From contig DGTW01000157.1 of NCBI GenBank assembly GCA_002393835.1, positions 1-5,923 on the forward strand: a stretch of 5,923 nucleotides of DNA, in the 5' to 3' direction. Below are positions 1 to 5,365 of this stretch, one piece after another. A program made the translations under genes and the position numbers. Below the pieces are notes generated by a model that worked only from the letters and a program-made list of their open reading frames with translations, was not told the origin of the DNA and ran no database searches. How positions within the stretch are numbered: the stretch's first letter is position 1; each line of letters opens with the position of its first letter. The stretch is from Treponema sp. UBA4326. GTDB lineage: Bacteria; Spirochaetota; Spirochaetia; Treponematales; Treponemataceae.

Positions 1-22
1 TTTAGAAAACTCGAATTTCGGG

Positions 23-630
23 CTAAATAATGTCCGCGTCCAAAGCCCGGTAGCGCAGCTTGTAGAAAGCATCATGGGTGTATCCTTTTTCGGTAAGATA
101 GCAGAATATATTGCGCTCAAAGAACACAAGCGCATCATTAAAGTTCGTGCTGTTCTCCGGGTACAGGGCAAAAAAATCCGTCAGAATGCAGGAGCTGAGA
201 ATCCGCTTGCGGAACACAAGGAAAAATGACTGGAGCAGCTGCGTAAGCCCGTTATCCGCAAACCGTATGCCCCAGAAATCCGCCTCCGACCCACGCATTT
301 TTGCGAATATATCGCTGAACGGCACGAACGATCCGTAGAAAGTATCGTTACACAGCACCAGCTCATCACTACGCGCAACAAGCTCCTGCACGCCGGGCAT
401 AGCAAGCGCCACCTTGAACGCACCGCCGTCAAACCCCTTATTCTCGCGTTCTATGATAATCCCCGCATACTGCCGGAGCAAATCTGTATCCTTACATTCC
501 CCATTTATGACAATGACAAAATCCGTCACGTTCTCGCGCAGCCCGCGTATAAGCTGCACCACATCGCGCGAAACACGACCGCTTTTTGATACAGGCAGAA
601 CACCGCCGTGCGTATAATCCCTTTATCCAT
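23..630 (-). pseudogene. RgpF-like (rhamnan synthesis F family) glycan protein, 5' frameshift
   Basis: Resembles the rhamnan-synthesis protein F family, found in rhamnose-containing surface polysaccharide clusters and thought to act in glycosyl transfer. The intact part (codons from the GTG at 560-562) shows the family pattern in order: VIVINGE at residues 16-22, ERENKGFDGGAFK at 38-50, CNDTFYGSFVPF at 71-82, ADFWGI at 94-99 and QSFFLVFRK at 111-119. The GTG has no Shine-Dalgarno sequence and is unlikely to be the natural start. Upstream, a different frame beginning at the ATG at 628-630 reads MDKGIIRTAVFCLYQK, and adding one A to the A5 run at 583-587 continues it directly as SGRVSRDVVQLIRGL. 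The gene is therefore probably about 202 codons with a one-base deletion. A TTG at 637-639, nine bases after GGGAA, is an alternative start. It is shorter than many family members, so the C-terminus may also be trimmed. Family call fairly sure; frameshift inferred from reading frames only. Confidence 0.72.
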
Positions 631-678
631 GCCTAGCAATATACACCATTCCCGATGTTTTGTACATAGGTTGCAGAT

Positions 679-848
679 TTACTTCTTCTCCACGGGGCAA
701 AGCCAGACATCCCTGCTGCACGGCACAAGCTCGTCAGTCATGCAAATGACAAGCCCCGTCTTGAGCAACTTTCCCTGATTATAGTATGATTCTGTAAGAC
801 TGCGATGTCAAGTACAAGCCATCCCTCCGAGAATTCTAAAGTCTGACT
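679..848 (-). pseudogene. Decayed 3' end of an unrecognised gene
   Basis: Between the methyltransferase and the RgpF-like gene there is no intact ORF, but the minus strand still reads like protein. One frame gives SQTLEFSEGWLVLDIAV (848 down to 798), opening after a TAA at 849-851. Another frame gives LTESYYNQGKLLKTG, then LVICMTDELVPC and RDVWLCPVEKK, ending at a TAA at 679-681 and preceded by a TGA at 808-810. Inserting one base near 798 joins the two into a continuous, sensible C-terminus ending DIAV-LTESYYNQG. The composition and hydrophobic alternation look like real protein, not chance. I do not recognise the family. It lies in the same orientation as its neighbours, so it was probably another gene of the polysaccharide cluster that lost its 5' part and suffered at least one frameshift. 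The rest of the 631-896 gap shows no clear signals. Confidence 0.45.
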
Positions 849-896
849 TTATTTTGCGCGGGATTTGCGGGTATGTACAGAGGTATTCCCGGTATG

Positions 897-2003
897 CTAC
901 CGTTTTTGCGCCCTGATAACGCCGCGCACAAAGCGCTTGGGGTGTTCTGACGAAAACGGGAATACCATATAGCCCTGCGTTGTCCGCACGTCAAATCCCG
1001 CGCTGCCTAAAAATGCCTTTATGTTGCGCTCATCGTCAAAACGGTGATACGCACACACCGCAAGCCGCATATTTTTTGAAGTGCGGAGTGTCTTTTCTGC
1101 TCCATGGAGCGCGCACATCTCCGCGCCCTCTATGTCCATTTTGATAAAGTCAAAGACGTCCCCCCCCCCTAGCAAAGTATCGACAGTGACTGAATCCTTG
1201 CCGTCAGAATCAGAAAGAAATTTGTTCACGATGTGTACTTTTTCTTTGTACGGGGCAAACGTATGCGCAAGCGCCTCGCACCAGAGCGGATCGGCTTCAA
1301 CCAGCACGATTTTTTCGGCCGCTTCCAGCACATCAAGCGCAAAATTGCCTTCCGCAACGCCCGCGTCAAGCACGATGCCGCCCTCAAAGGCAAAATCATC
1401 ATCAAGATAGCGGTGCGGGGAATTTTTGTGCTGCTCGGTGATGATTCCCCGCACATACTGTATCACGCGCTCCGCAGTGGTGAATTTGCGCGCCATATAC
1501 ATCCGCTTGCCCTTGTACATCGCATAAAAAAGCGAACAGGATTCATCAAAACCGACTTCAACGGTGATTTTTGCGCGGTTCTCCTCATCGGAAAACGGAT
1601 AGTTGAACGGCAAAACCTCGCCGGAAAGCCTTATCCGCTCCAAGAGAAGCTCTTTTTCGCCCGAGTCAATAAGCGCGGGATTTTGCCGGTAGAATTCCAC
1701 CAGCTCTTCCTGCAAAAGCGCCGTCGGACGCAGGATATGCTCTTGTGCCAGCGCATATTTTTCCCTTAGCTCAGCGGCAATTTCAGTAAAATACTGCGAG
1801 GAAGAAACAAGCACACGGTCAAAGGAAAGCCCGCGCAGCACAGCGGGCGAAGAAACACAGACGCCGCATATCGTTTTTCCCCACGTCCTGGGATTATTGT
1901 CAACGATTGCAACGGGAACGACTCCTTTTTCCTTAAGCCACGTAAACACATTTTCAGAAGCCTTTCCCGTGCCAAAAACAACAAGCCGCTCATCAGCGTA
2001 CAT
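897..2003 (-). CDS. FkbM-family methyltransferase with N-terminal Rossmann-like module; G10 tract in gene
   Basis: A 368-residue SAM-dependent methyltransferase, most likely O-methylating a sugar of a surface glycan. From the chosen start, residues 7-52 form a Rossmann-like module (VVFGTG, then AIVDNNPRTWGK and a GV-V-SP strand) resembling the one in the upstream glycosyltransferase. The FkbM catalytic domain follows, with SAM-binding motif I VLDAGVAEGNFA at 211-222, the acidic VEADP at 235-239 and the family hallmark KMDIEGAE at 288-295. The ATG at 2001-2003 is preferred over the ATG at 2025-2027 because GGGGAGG sits six bases before it. The gene overlaps the glycosyltransferase stop by 11 nt, implying coupled translation. 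Codons 279-282 contain a run of ten G: this length is in frame (ON), while one G fewer or more ends the protein at about 290 or 284 residues, before KMDIEGAE. Family certain; substrate unknown. Confidence 0.9.
   Translation of the reverse strand: MYADERLVVFGTGKASENVFTWLKEKGVVPVAIVDNNPRTWGKTICGVCVSSPAVLRGLSFDRVLVSSSQYFTEIAAELREKYALAQEHILRPTALLQEELVEFYRQNPALIDSGEKELLLERIRLSGEVLPFNYPFSDEENRAKITVEVGFDESCSLFYAMYKGKRMYMARKFTTAERVIQYVRGIITEQHKNSPHRYLDDDFAFEGGIVLDAGVAEGNFALDVLEAAEKIVLVEADPLWCEALAHTFAPYKEKVHIVNKFLSDSDGKDSVTVDTLLGGGDVFDFIKMDIEGAEMCALHGAEKTLRTSKNMRLAVCAYHRFDDERNIKAFLGSAGFDVRTTQGYMVFPFSSEHPKRFVRGVIRAQKR
1160..1169 (-). repeat. Homopolymeric tract, ten G on the coding strand (phase-variation candidate)
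   Basis: Ten consecutive C on the plus strand read as G10 in the methyltransferase gene (CTA, GGG, GGG, GGG, GAC: Leu, three Gly, Asp). Poly-G/C tracts of this length are well known slipped-strand contingency loci in surface-glycan genes, for example in Campylobacter. Here the loss of one G leads to TAG after twelve further codons, and the gain of one leads to TGA after six. Confidence 0.85.
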
Positions 2004-3441
2004 TGTCAGCCTCCCCTTCCCGCGCATCTTTCAGTATGCGGCTTATCGCTTTTTCAAGCCGCCGCGAGAATATGCCCATAGAAAAATTATTCTCGTATGT
2101 TTTTCTTGCCTGTTCCCGCACCTGTTCCAGCGCGTCAAAATGCTCCGCGCAATACCGCATTTTCTCATACAGGGAATCGGGGCTTCCCATGCGGCACAAA
2201 AATCCGTTGTCGCCGTCTTTTATGTAGTCGGACATTCCCGTGTTGTCCGAGCAAATGCAGAGCTTTGACCACATCATGCCTTCGGCAATGACCGTAGGGA
2301 GCGACTCAATCTGCGACGGGCACACCACCACGTCAATTTCGTCCTCGTATGCTTTTTTCATCTGCTGGCGCGAAAGCAGGCCGCGCACCTCCACGCCGGC
2401 CGTGTGCTCCGCCATAAAAAGCACTTCCTTCGCGTAGTCAGTAGCCCCTGCTCTCCCGACAAGCAAAAAACGGCACAAGCCCGGGCGCGCTTTGTTCAGC
2501 ATTCCGGCAGCTTTGAGAAAAAGCGTTTGGTTTTTGAGCGGGGAAAAGCCCGCGATGAGCGCGAATGTGATGTGCCTGCCAGAAACTTTTTCCTGCCGCG
2601 CAGCAGACGGGAACGCCTCGTCCTTAACGCAATAGGGAAGTATCTGTGCGTCACAGCCTGAAAAATGCCCACAGAAAGCGCGGAGGGGAACAGAACTCAC
2701 GGCAAAAACAGGGATGCGCCGTATGCGGGGGTCGCCCAGATATGAAGCATAGCGGGCAAGCGTGTTCGGATAAATCATGCAGGGCTTTTCGCTCGGCTCG
2801 TGCAGCCACCAAAGCATAGGAACAACGCCGCTTATTTTTACGGCACAGTCAATCATCTGGAACGTGTTTACGACGGCAAAATCAAAGCCCTGTATCCAGT
2901 CAAGCTCGTCTTTTCCCATTTTGTAGAACGCGGGGTACTCTACAACCGTAATCCCGTACCCGTTCACTTCCGAAACAAGCGCTGCGTCAGCCTGAGGAGT
3001 TACAATCGTGACGGAAAACCGTCCCCCGAGCAACGCACGGGCGGCACTTATCAGGGCAATCGTGCCGCCGCCGTAACTAAGGTCGGTGGTAACAAGCGCG
3101 ACTTTGACGGGTGGCTCAGGCGCAAAGACGCGGTGCTTCCCGCCCGAGCGGAGCACGATATAATCATCATAAAAAAGGATTTTTTCTTTCGGAACACCCA
3201 GTGAGGCAATCTGACCGAAAACCAAAATTGCGTTCTCATAGCTCAGAAGCAGTACGACAAAATCATACTCCAACGCGCAAAGCTCCGCTGGCGCAACAAC
3301 GGGAATGCCGTCAATGACGTGGCCCTGCTTTGCTATATCATTGTCTGCAAGGGCAAGCACGGTGTCAGTGCCAAAGGCAAGCGTTTTATATCGCTCGTAA
3401 AACGCACCCGTGCCAAAAAGGACAACGCGGAAGCCAGCCAT
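1993..3441 (-). CDS. Glycosyltransferase family 4 with N-terminal Rossmann-like module
   Basis: A 482-residue cytoplasmic GT-B glycosyltransferase, probably transferring a nucleotide-activated sugar to a growing surface glycan. Residues 4-105 are a Rossmann-like module (VVLFGTG at 6-12, LALADND at 29-35, GIPVVAPAEL at 45-54) of the kind also found at the start of the next gene. Residues 113-275 form the acceptor half, with a glycine-rich turn SYGGGT at 122-127 and WWLHEP at 211-216. Residues 290-470 form the donor half (Glycos_transf_1), with the retaining GT4 motif EX7E at E379 and E387 (ESLPTVIAE), followed by CSDNTGMSDYIKDGDNGFL. No signal peptide or membrane segment is seen. The ATG is preceded by AAGGAG eight bases upstream and overlaps the stop of the 55-codon ORF by one base. 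The 3' end overlaps the methyltransferase by 11 nt. Donor and acceptor sugars cannot be told from sequence; the family is clear. Confidence 0.92.
   Translation of the reverse strand: MAGFRVVLFGTGAFYERYKTLAFGTDTVLALADNDIAKQGHVIDGIPVVAPAELCALEYDFVVLLLSYENAILVFGQIASLGVPKEKILFYDDYIVLRSGGKHRVFAPEPPVKVALVTTDLSYGGGTIALISAARALLGGRFSVTIVTPQADAALVSEVNGYGITVVEYPAFYKMGKDELDWIQGFDFAVVNTFQMIDCAVKISGVVPMLWWLHEPSEKPCMIYPNTLARYASYLGDPRIRRIPVFAVSSVPLRAFCGHFSGCDAQILPYCVKDEAFPSAARQEKVSGRHITFALIAGFSPLKNQTLFLKAAGMLNKARPGLCRFLLVGRAGATDYAKEVLFMAEHTAGVEVRGLLSRQQMKKAYEDEIDVVVCPSQIESLPTVIAEGMMWSKLCICSDNTGMSDYIKDGDNGFLCRMGSPDSLYEKMRYCAEHFDALEQVREQARKTYENNFSMGIFSRRLEKAISRILKDAREGEADNVR
2010..2016 (-). promoter_or_regulatory. 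Ribosome binding site of the methyltransferase
   Basis: GGGGAGG lies six bases before the ATG at 2001-2003, inside the last codons of the glycosyltransferase. It fixes the start of the methyltransferase and indicates translational coupling. Confidence 0.75.
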
Positions 3442-3608
3442 TATGCAGTCTCCTTGCGCAAAGCGGCACAGCAGGCATCAGAAAAGCGGATTACACTCAT
3501 CCCAAATTCGTTCCACGGGGAAATGACGATATTCTGCCGAAGCAAATCCTTGTGCTTCACAAGCCAGTCAACTTTCTCTCCAATAGAAAGATTGTATAAC
3601 CGATACAT
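3441..3608 (-). CDS. Small 55-residue protein of unknown function, coupled to the glycosyltransferase
   Basis: A short ORF begins at the ATG at 3606-3608, encodes MYRLYNLSIGEKVDWLVKHK, then DLLRQNIVISPWNEFGMSV, and ends RFSDACCAALRKETA. Its TAA (3441-3443) shares one base with the ATG of the glycosyltransferase. It is preceded by an excellent Shine-Dalgarno sequence, AGGAGGG, five bases before the ATG, which makes translation likely. The protein is probably soluble, with an amphipathic charged N-terminal half and a Cys-Cys pair near the C-terminus; no signal peptide or membrane segment is seen. I do not recognise a family. It could be a genuine small cluster protein, a leader peptide that couples translation to the glycosyltransferase, or the remains of a larger enzyme with its middle deleted. 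Expression looks likely; function is open. Confidence 0.65.
   Translation of the reverse strand: MYRLYNLSIGEKVDWLVKHKDLLRQNIVISPWNEFGMSVIRFSDACCAALRKETA
3450..3455 (-). promoter_or_regulatory. Ribosome binding site of the glycosyltransferase
   Basis: AAGGAG lies eight bases before the ATG at 3439-3441 and within the final codons of the small upstream ORF, so translation of that ORF would expose or feed this site. Confidence 0.7.
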
Positions 3609-3613
3609 TGTTA

Positions 3614-3620
3614 CCCTCCT
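3614..3620 (-). promoter_or_regulatory. Strong ribosome binding site of the 55-residue ORF
   Basis: AGGAGGG lies five bases before the ATG at 3606-3608. It is one of the best Shine-Dalgarno matches in the window and the main reason for calling this short ORF a gene. Confidence 0.75.
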
Positions 3621-3626
3621 AAGCTC

Positions 3627-3655
3627 ATAATAGTAAGAGACGCTTTTCTTGTTAA
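3627..3655 (-). promoter_or_regulatory. Possible sigma70-type promoter for the 55-residue ORF and downstream genes
   Basis: On the minus strand TTAACA (3650-3655) and TATTAT (3627-3632) are separated by exactly 17 bases; each matches the vegetative consensus at five of six positions. It lies just downstream of the acyltransferase stop and could drive the small ORF, glycosyltransferase and methyltransferase independently of the broken upstream gene. A caution: the expected transcription start (about 3620) would coincide with the first base of the Shine-Dalgarno sequence, leaving an unusually short leader. Confidence 0.35.
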
Positions 3656-3662
3656 TGTTTGC

Positions 3663-4044
3663 TCACCGCTTCCAGTTGCAACCGTGCCGTATGATTTTTG
3701 CGGGAACACCGCCGATAACGACATTCGGCTCTCGGAATTTCCGGGTGACGAGCGCATGAGATGCAATCACCGAATCTGCGGAAACAAGCGTATTGTTCAA
3801 CACCGTCGCGCTGCGGCATACCCAGATATGGTTCTCCAACACAATATCTCCCGGCGGGTTACACACGTGCCCGTCAGCAAGGTCGTAGATAACGTGGTTG
3901 TCAGATATCGTAAACACGATGTCACTTGCAAATAAACAGTCCGCGCCAATTTTTATGTGCGTGCCCTGCTCCCCGCAGGAAAGCGTAATGCGCCCGCCGT
4001 TGAACAGCGTCCGCTCCCCCACCTCTAAGCTAAGCCTTTTGTCC
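3663..4044 (-). pseudogene. Hexapeptide-repeat acyltransferase, N-terminus removed at the IS boundary
   Basis: This is the C-terminal part of a left-handed beta-helix (LbH/hexapeptide) acyltransferase of the type that O-acetylates sugars of surface polysaccharides. Numbering from the GTG at 4020-4022, it shows THIKIGADCLFASDIVF (21-37), then SDNHVIYD (40-47) with the His expected to be catalytic, LENHIWVCRSATVLNN (62-77), ADSVIASHALVT (82-93) and the family's closing VIGGVPAKIIR (101-111). The frame stays open upstream through DKRLSLEVGERTLFNGG, which fits the family, up to the IS3-family inverted repeat at about 4045. Beyond that the frame is IS sequence. Family members are usually around 200 residues, so roughly the first third is missing. 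The GTG at 4020-4022 has no convincing Shine-Dalgarno sequence, so the product is probably inactive. Identity is clear; the exact junction is uncertain by a few bases. Confidence 0.75.
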
Positions 4045-4075
4045 AGACATTTTGTCTGAAAAATAACGAATTTTA
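4045..4075 (+). repeat. Left inverted repeat of the IS3-family element
   Basis: It pairs with 5300-5330: AGACA at the outer edge and an AAAAATAACGAATTT block inside. The outer part of this end also forms a perfect small hairpin, CAGACA-TTT-TGTCTG (4044-4058), that the right end lacks. Confidence 0.65.
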
Positions 4076-4999
4076 TGCAGCTGCCATCTTTTTGATGATT
4101 GCAGAAGGAAAGCTTCCTTCCCTGTATACTTCGTCAGGAGTTTTGTAATCCAAGCCCTGATGAATTCTTTCATTGTTGAAGAACTTCACAAAGTCTCCAA
4201 GCAGTTTTCTGAGTTCTTCTTCAGACCTGTAATCCCGAAGAAAAATCCATTCATATTTCAGTGTACGCCAGGTTCGTTCTACAAAGATGTTGTCCTTGCA
4301 TCTTCCGATTCCGTCCATGCTGATTTCAACATTGTAGGATTTCAGAAGCTCGATGAACTCACCGCTGGTGTACTGAGAACCGCAGTCCGTGTTGAAGACT
4401 GCCGGAACTCCATATTTCTCAAACGCCTCTCTCACGCATTCCAGACAGAAATCTGTCTTCATGCTGTCCGATAGCCGCCAGCTCAGAATCTTCCGGCGGT
4501 ATAAATCAATCACAGCCGTAAAATACATCATGCCCCACGGGGTCTTGATGTAAGTGATGTCGGTTGCCATGACCTGGTTCGGGAACGCGATGAACTTGTT
4601 CCGCAGGAGGTACGGGAACTTGCCGTATGGCGCTTTTCCGCTTCTTGTCGTCTTGAAAACAGGTTTCTGTCCTTTGATTCCAAGCTCTTTATAAAGATTG
4701 CGGATGAGCTTTTCCCCGGCCCAGTCGTAGCCGAGCCGCTTCAGATGCTTTGACATCTTCTTGTAACCGTATGTGCTGTGGGTTGACCACTCATGGATTA
4801 CGGTCTTGGCCCGCCTGAGCCTTATTTTGTTTTCCTCGGCCTTCTTTTTCTGACGTTCTGCTTCAAATTTACAGCACTCATAGTAAGTAGCCCGGGAAAG
4901 TTTCAGAATCCGGCACTGTTCAAGGATTGTCAGCCTGACACCATTCTCGTCACGCATGTCTTTTTGAACAAGCTGCCAGGATGCTAATCCAGATGTAGC
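4073..4999 (-). CDS. IS3-family transposase OrfB (DDE integrase), expressed by -1 frameshift from OrfA
   Basis: Catalytic part of the transposase that cuts and joins the IS ends. The frame is open from the frameshift site, beginning ATSGLASWQLVQKD and continuing into the ATG at 4955-4957. Numbered from that ATG, there is a helical HTH_21-like region (about 35-95, with HEWSTHSTYGYKKMSKHLKR) and then an rve integrase core. Its DDE residues are the Asp in ATDITYI (130-136), the Asp in NTDCGSQYTSGEF (about 189-201) and the Glu in DNIFVERTWRTLKYE (about 222-236). It ends SAIIKKMAAA, close to the left inverted repeat. All catalytic residues and full length are present, so the product should be active. 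With OrfA the fusion is 400 residues. The internal ATG at 4955-4957 lacks a good Shine-Dalgarno sequence and is probably not a major start. Confidence 0.9.
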   Translation of the reverse strand, partial: ATSGLASWQLVQKDMRDENGVRLTILEQCRILKLSRATYYECCKFEAERQKKKAEENKIRLRRAKTVIHEWSTHSTYGYKKMSKHLKRLGYDWAGEKLIRNLYKELGIKGQKPVFKTTRSGKAPYGKFPYLLRNKFIAFPNQVMATDITYIKTPWGMMYFTAVIDLYRRKILSWRLSDSMKTDFCLECVREAFEKYGVPAVFNTDCGSQYTSGEFIELLKSYNVEISMDGIGRCKDNIFVERTWRTLKYEWIFLRDYRSEEELRKLLGDFVKFFNNERIHQGLDYKTPDEVYREGSFPSAIIKKMAAA

Positions 5000-5274
5000 T
5001 TTTTTTTTAACAGATCAACTTCAAGCTGCTTTTTACCGAGGGAAGCAAGCATCTCATCCTGCTTTGCCCTGAGTTTTTCATTTTCTTCACGAAGGGCTTT
5101 CTGCTCGTCTGTTTCCAGTTTTCCTTCCAGAAACAGCTCCATCCATTCTGAAAGCGTGCTTGGGGCTATGTTGTACTTCGCCGCAACCTCTGCTTCTTTC
5201 GCTCTCTTTTTAAGAGCTTCCTTCGCAACTTCAATTTTGAATTTGTCTGAAAAATCTTTTCTCTTTCTTCCCAT
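4984..5274 (-). CDS. IS3-family transposase OrfA (HTH_Tnp_1 protein)
   Basis: A 96-residue DNA-binding protein that recognises the IS ends and, by analogy with other IS3 members, regulates transposition when made alone. Residues 1-50 form the helix-turn-helix (KDFSDKFKIEVAKEALKK, then AEVAAKYNIAPSTLSEW). Residues 56-92 form a leucine-zipper-like coiled coil (TDEQKALREENEKLRAKQDE and LLKKKL) of the sort that mediates multimerisation. The ATG at 5272-5274 is preceded by AGGTAGGA with suitable spacing. The last codons contain the A9G slippery run, and the protein ends in TAG at 4984-4986 unless the ribosome slips into the OrfB frame. Length and layout are typical of the family. Confidence 0.9.
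   Translation of the reverse strand: MGRKRKDFSDKFKIEVAKEALKKRAKEAEVAAKYNIAPSTLSEWMELFLEGKLETDEQKALREENEKLRAKQDEMLASLGKKQLEVDLLKKKLHLD
4999..5008 (-). other. Programmed -1 ribosomal frameshift site (A9G)
   Basis: The minus strand reads TTA AAA AAA AAG C, which contains the canonical A-AAA-AAG heptamer at 4999-5005. Slipping back one base continues as GCT ACA TCT GGA and leads straight into the OrfB frame without a stop, giving a fused 400-residue transposase. A-rich heptamers of this type are the known mechanism in IS3-family elements. Confidence 0.8.
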
Positions 5275-5299
5275 GAATCTGTCCTACCTTGAACTTAGC

Positions 5300-5330
5300 A
5301 CAAATTCGTTATTTTTTCTCCTCCGTGTCT
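5300..5330 (-). repeat. Right inverted repeat of the IS3-family element
   Basis: On the minus strand it reads AGACA, a GGAGGAG-containing spacer and AAAAAATAACGAATTT, matching the left end except for the spacer. Confidence 0.65.
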
Positions 5331-5352
5331 AAATCTGAGGCTTATTATATGC

Positions 5353-5365
5353 GCGGCGGAGCCGC
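5353..5365 (+). repeat. Small palindrome at the 5' edge of the IS256 remnant
   Basis: GCGGC-GGA-GCCGC forms a five-base-pair hairpin with a three-base loop, directly before the point where IS256 homology begins (5366). It resembles the palindromes at 5431-5501 in having a trinucleotide loop. Confidence 0.5.

Larger units (their letters stand above)
4045..5330 (-). mobile_element. IS3-family insertion sequence, apparently complete
   Basis: Two overlapping ORFs (HTH protein, then DDE integrase) are flanked by imperfect inverted repeats. Reading inward, the left end is AGACA, nine unmatched bases, then AAAAATAACGAATTT. The right end on the opposite strand is AGACA, about eight bases, then AAAAAATAACGAATTT. 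This gives an element of about 1286 bp, within the usual 1.2-1.5 kb of IS3. The outer ends are not a clean TG...CA, and the flanks (GTCC on the left, AAAT on the right) do not form a target-site duplication, so the precise ends are uncertain and one flank has probably been rearranged. The element lies in the same orientation as the sugar genes and truncates the acyltransferase. Confidence 0.82.

Noticed and set aside
1233..1769. 178-codon plus-strand ORF opposite the methyltransferase
   Set aside because: It is antisense to a gene with clear FkbM motifs, has no convincing ribosome site and its product has no family-like pattern; it is a shadow of the GC-rich coding strand.
2003..2027. Extended methyltransferase start at the ATG at 2025-2027
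   Set aside because: It would lengthen the overlap with the glycosyltransferase and lacks the well-placed GGGGAGG that precedes the ATG at 2001-2003; the extra eight residues are not part of the Rossmann-like module.
3319..3630. Plus-strand ORF of about 100 codons across the glycosyltransferase start
   Set aside because: It lies antisense to the glycosyltransferase 5' end and the small 55-codon ORF, both of which have good Shine-Dalgarno sequences; the plus-strand ORF has none.
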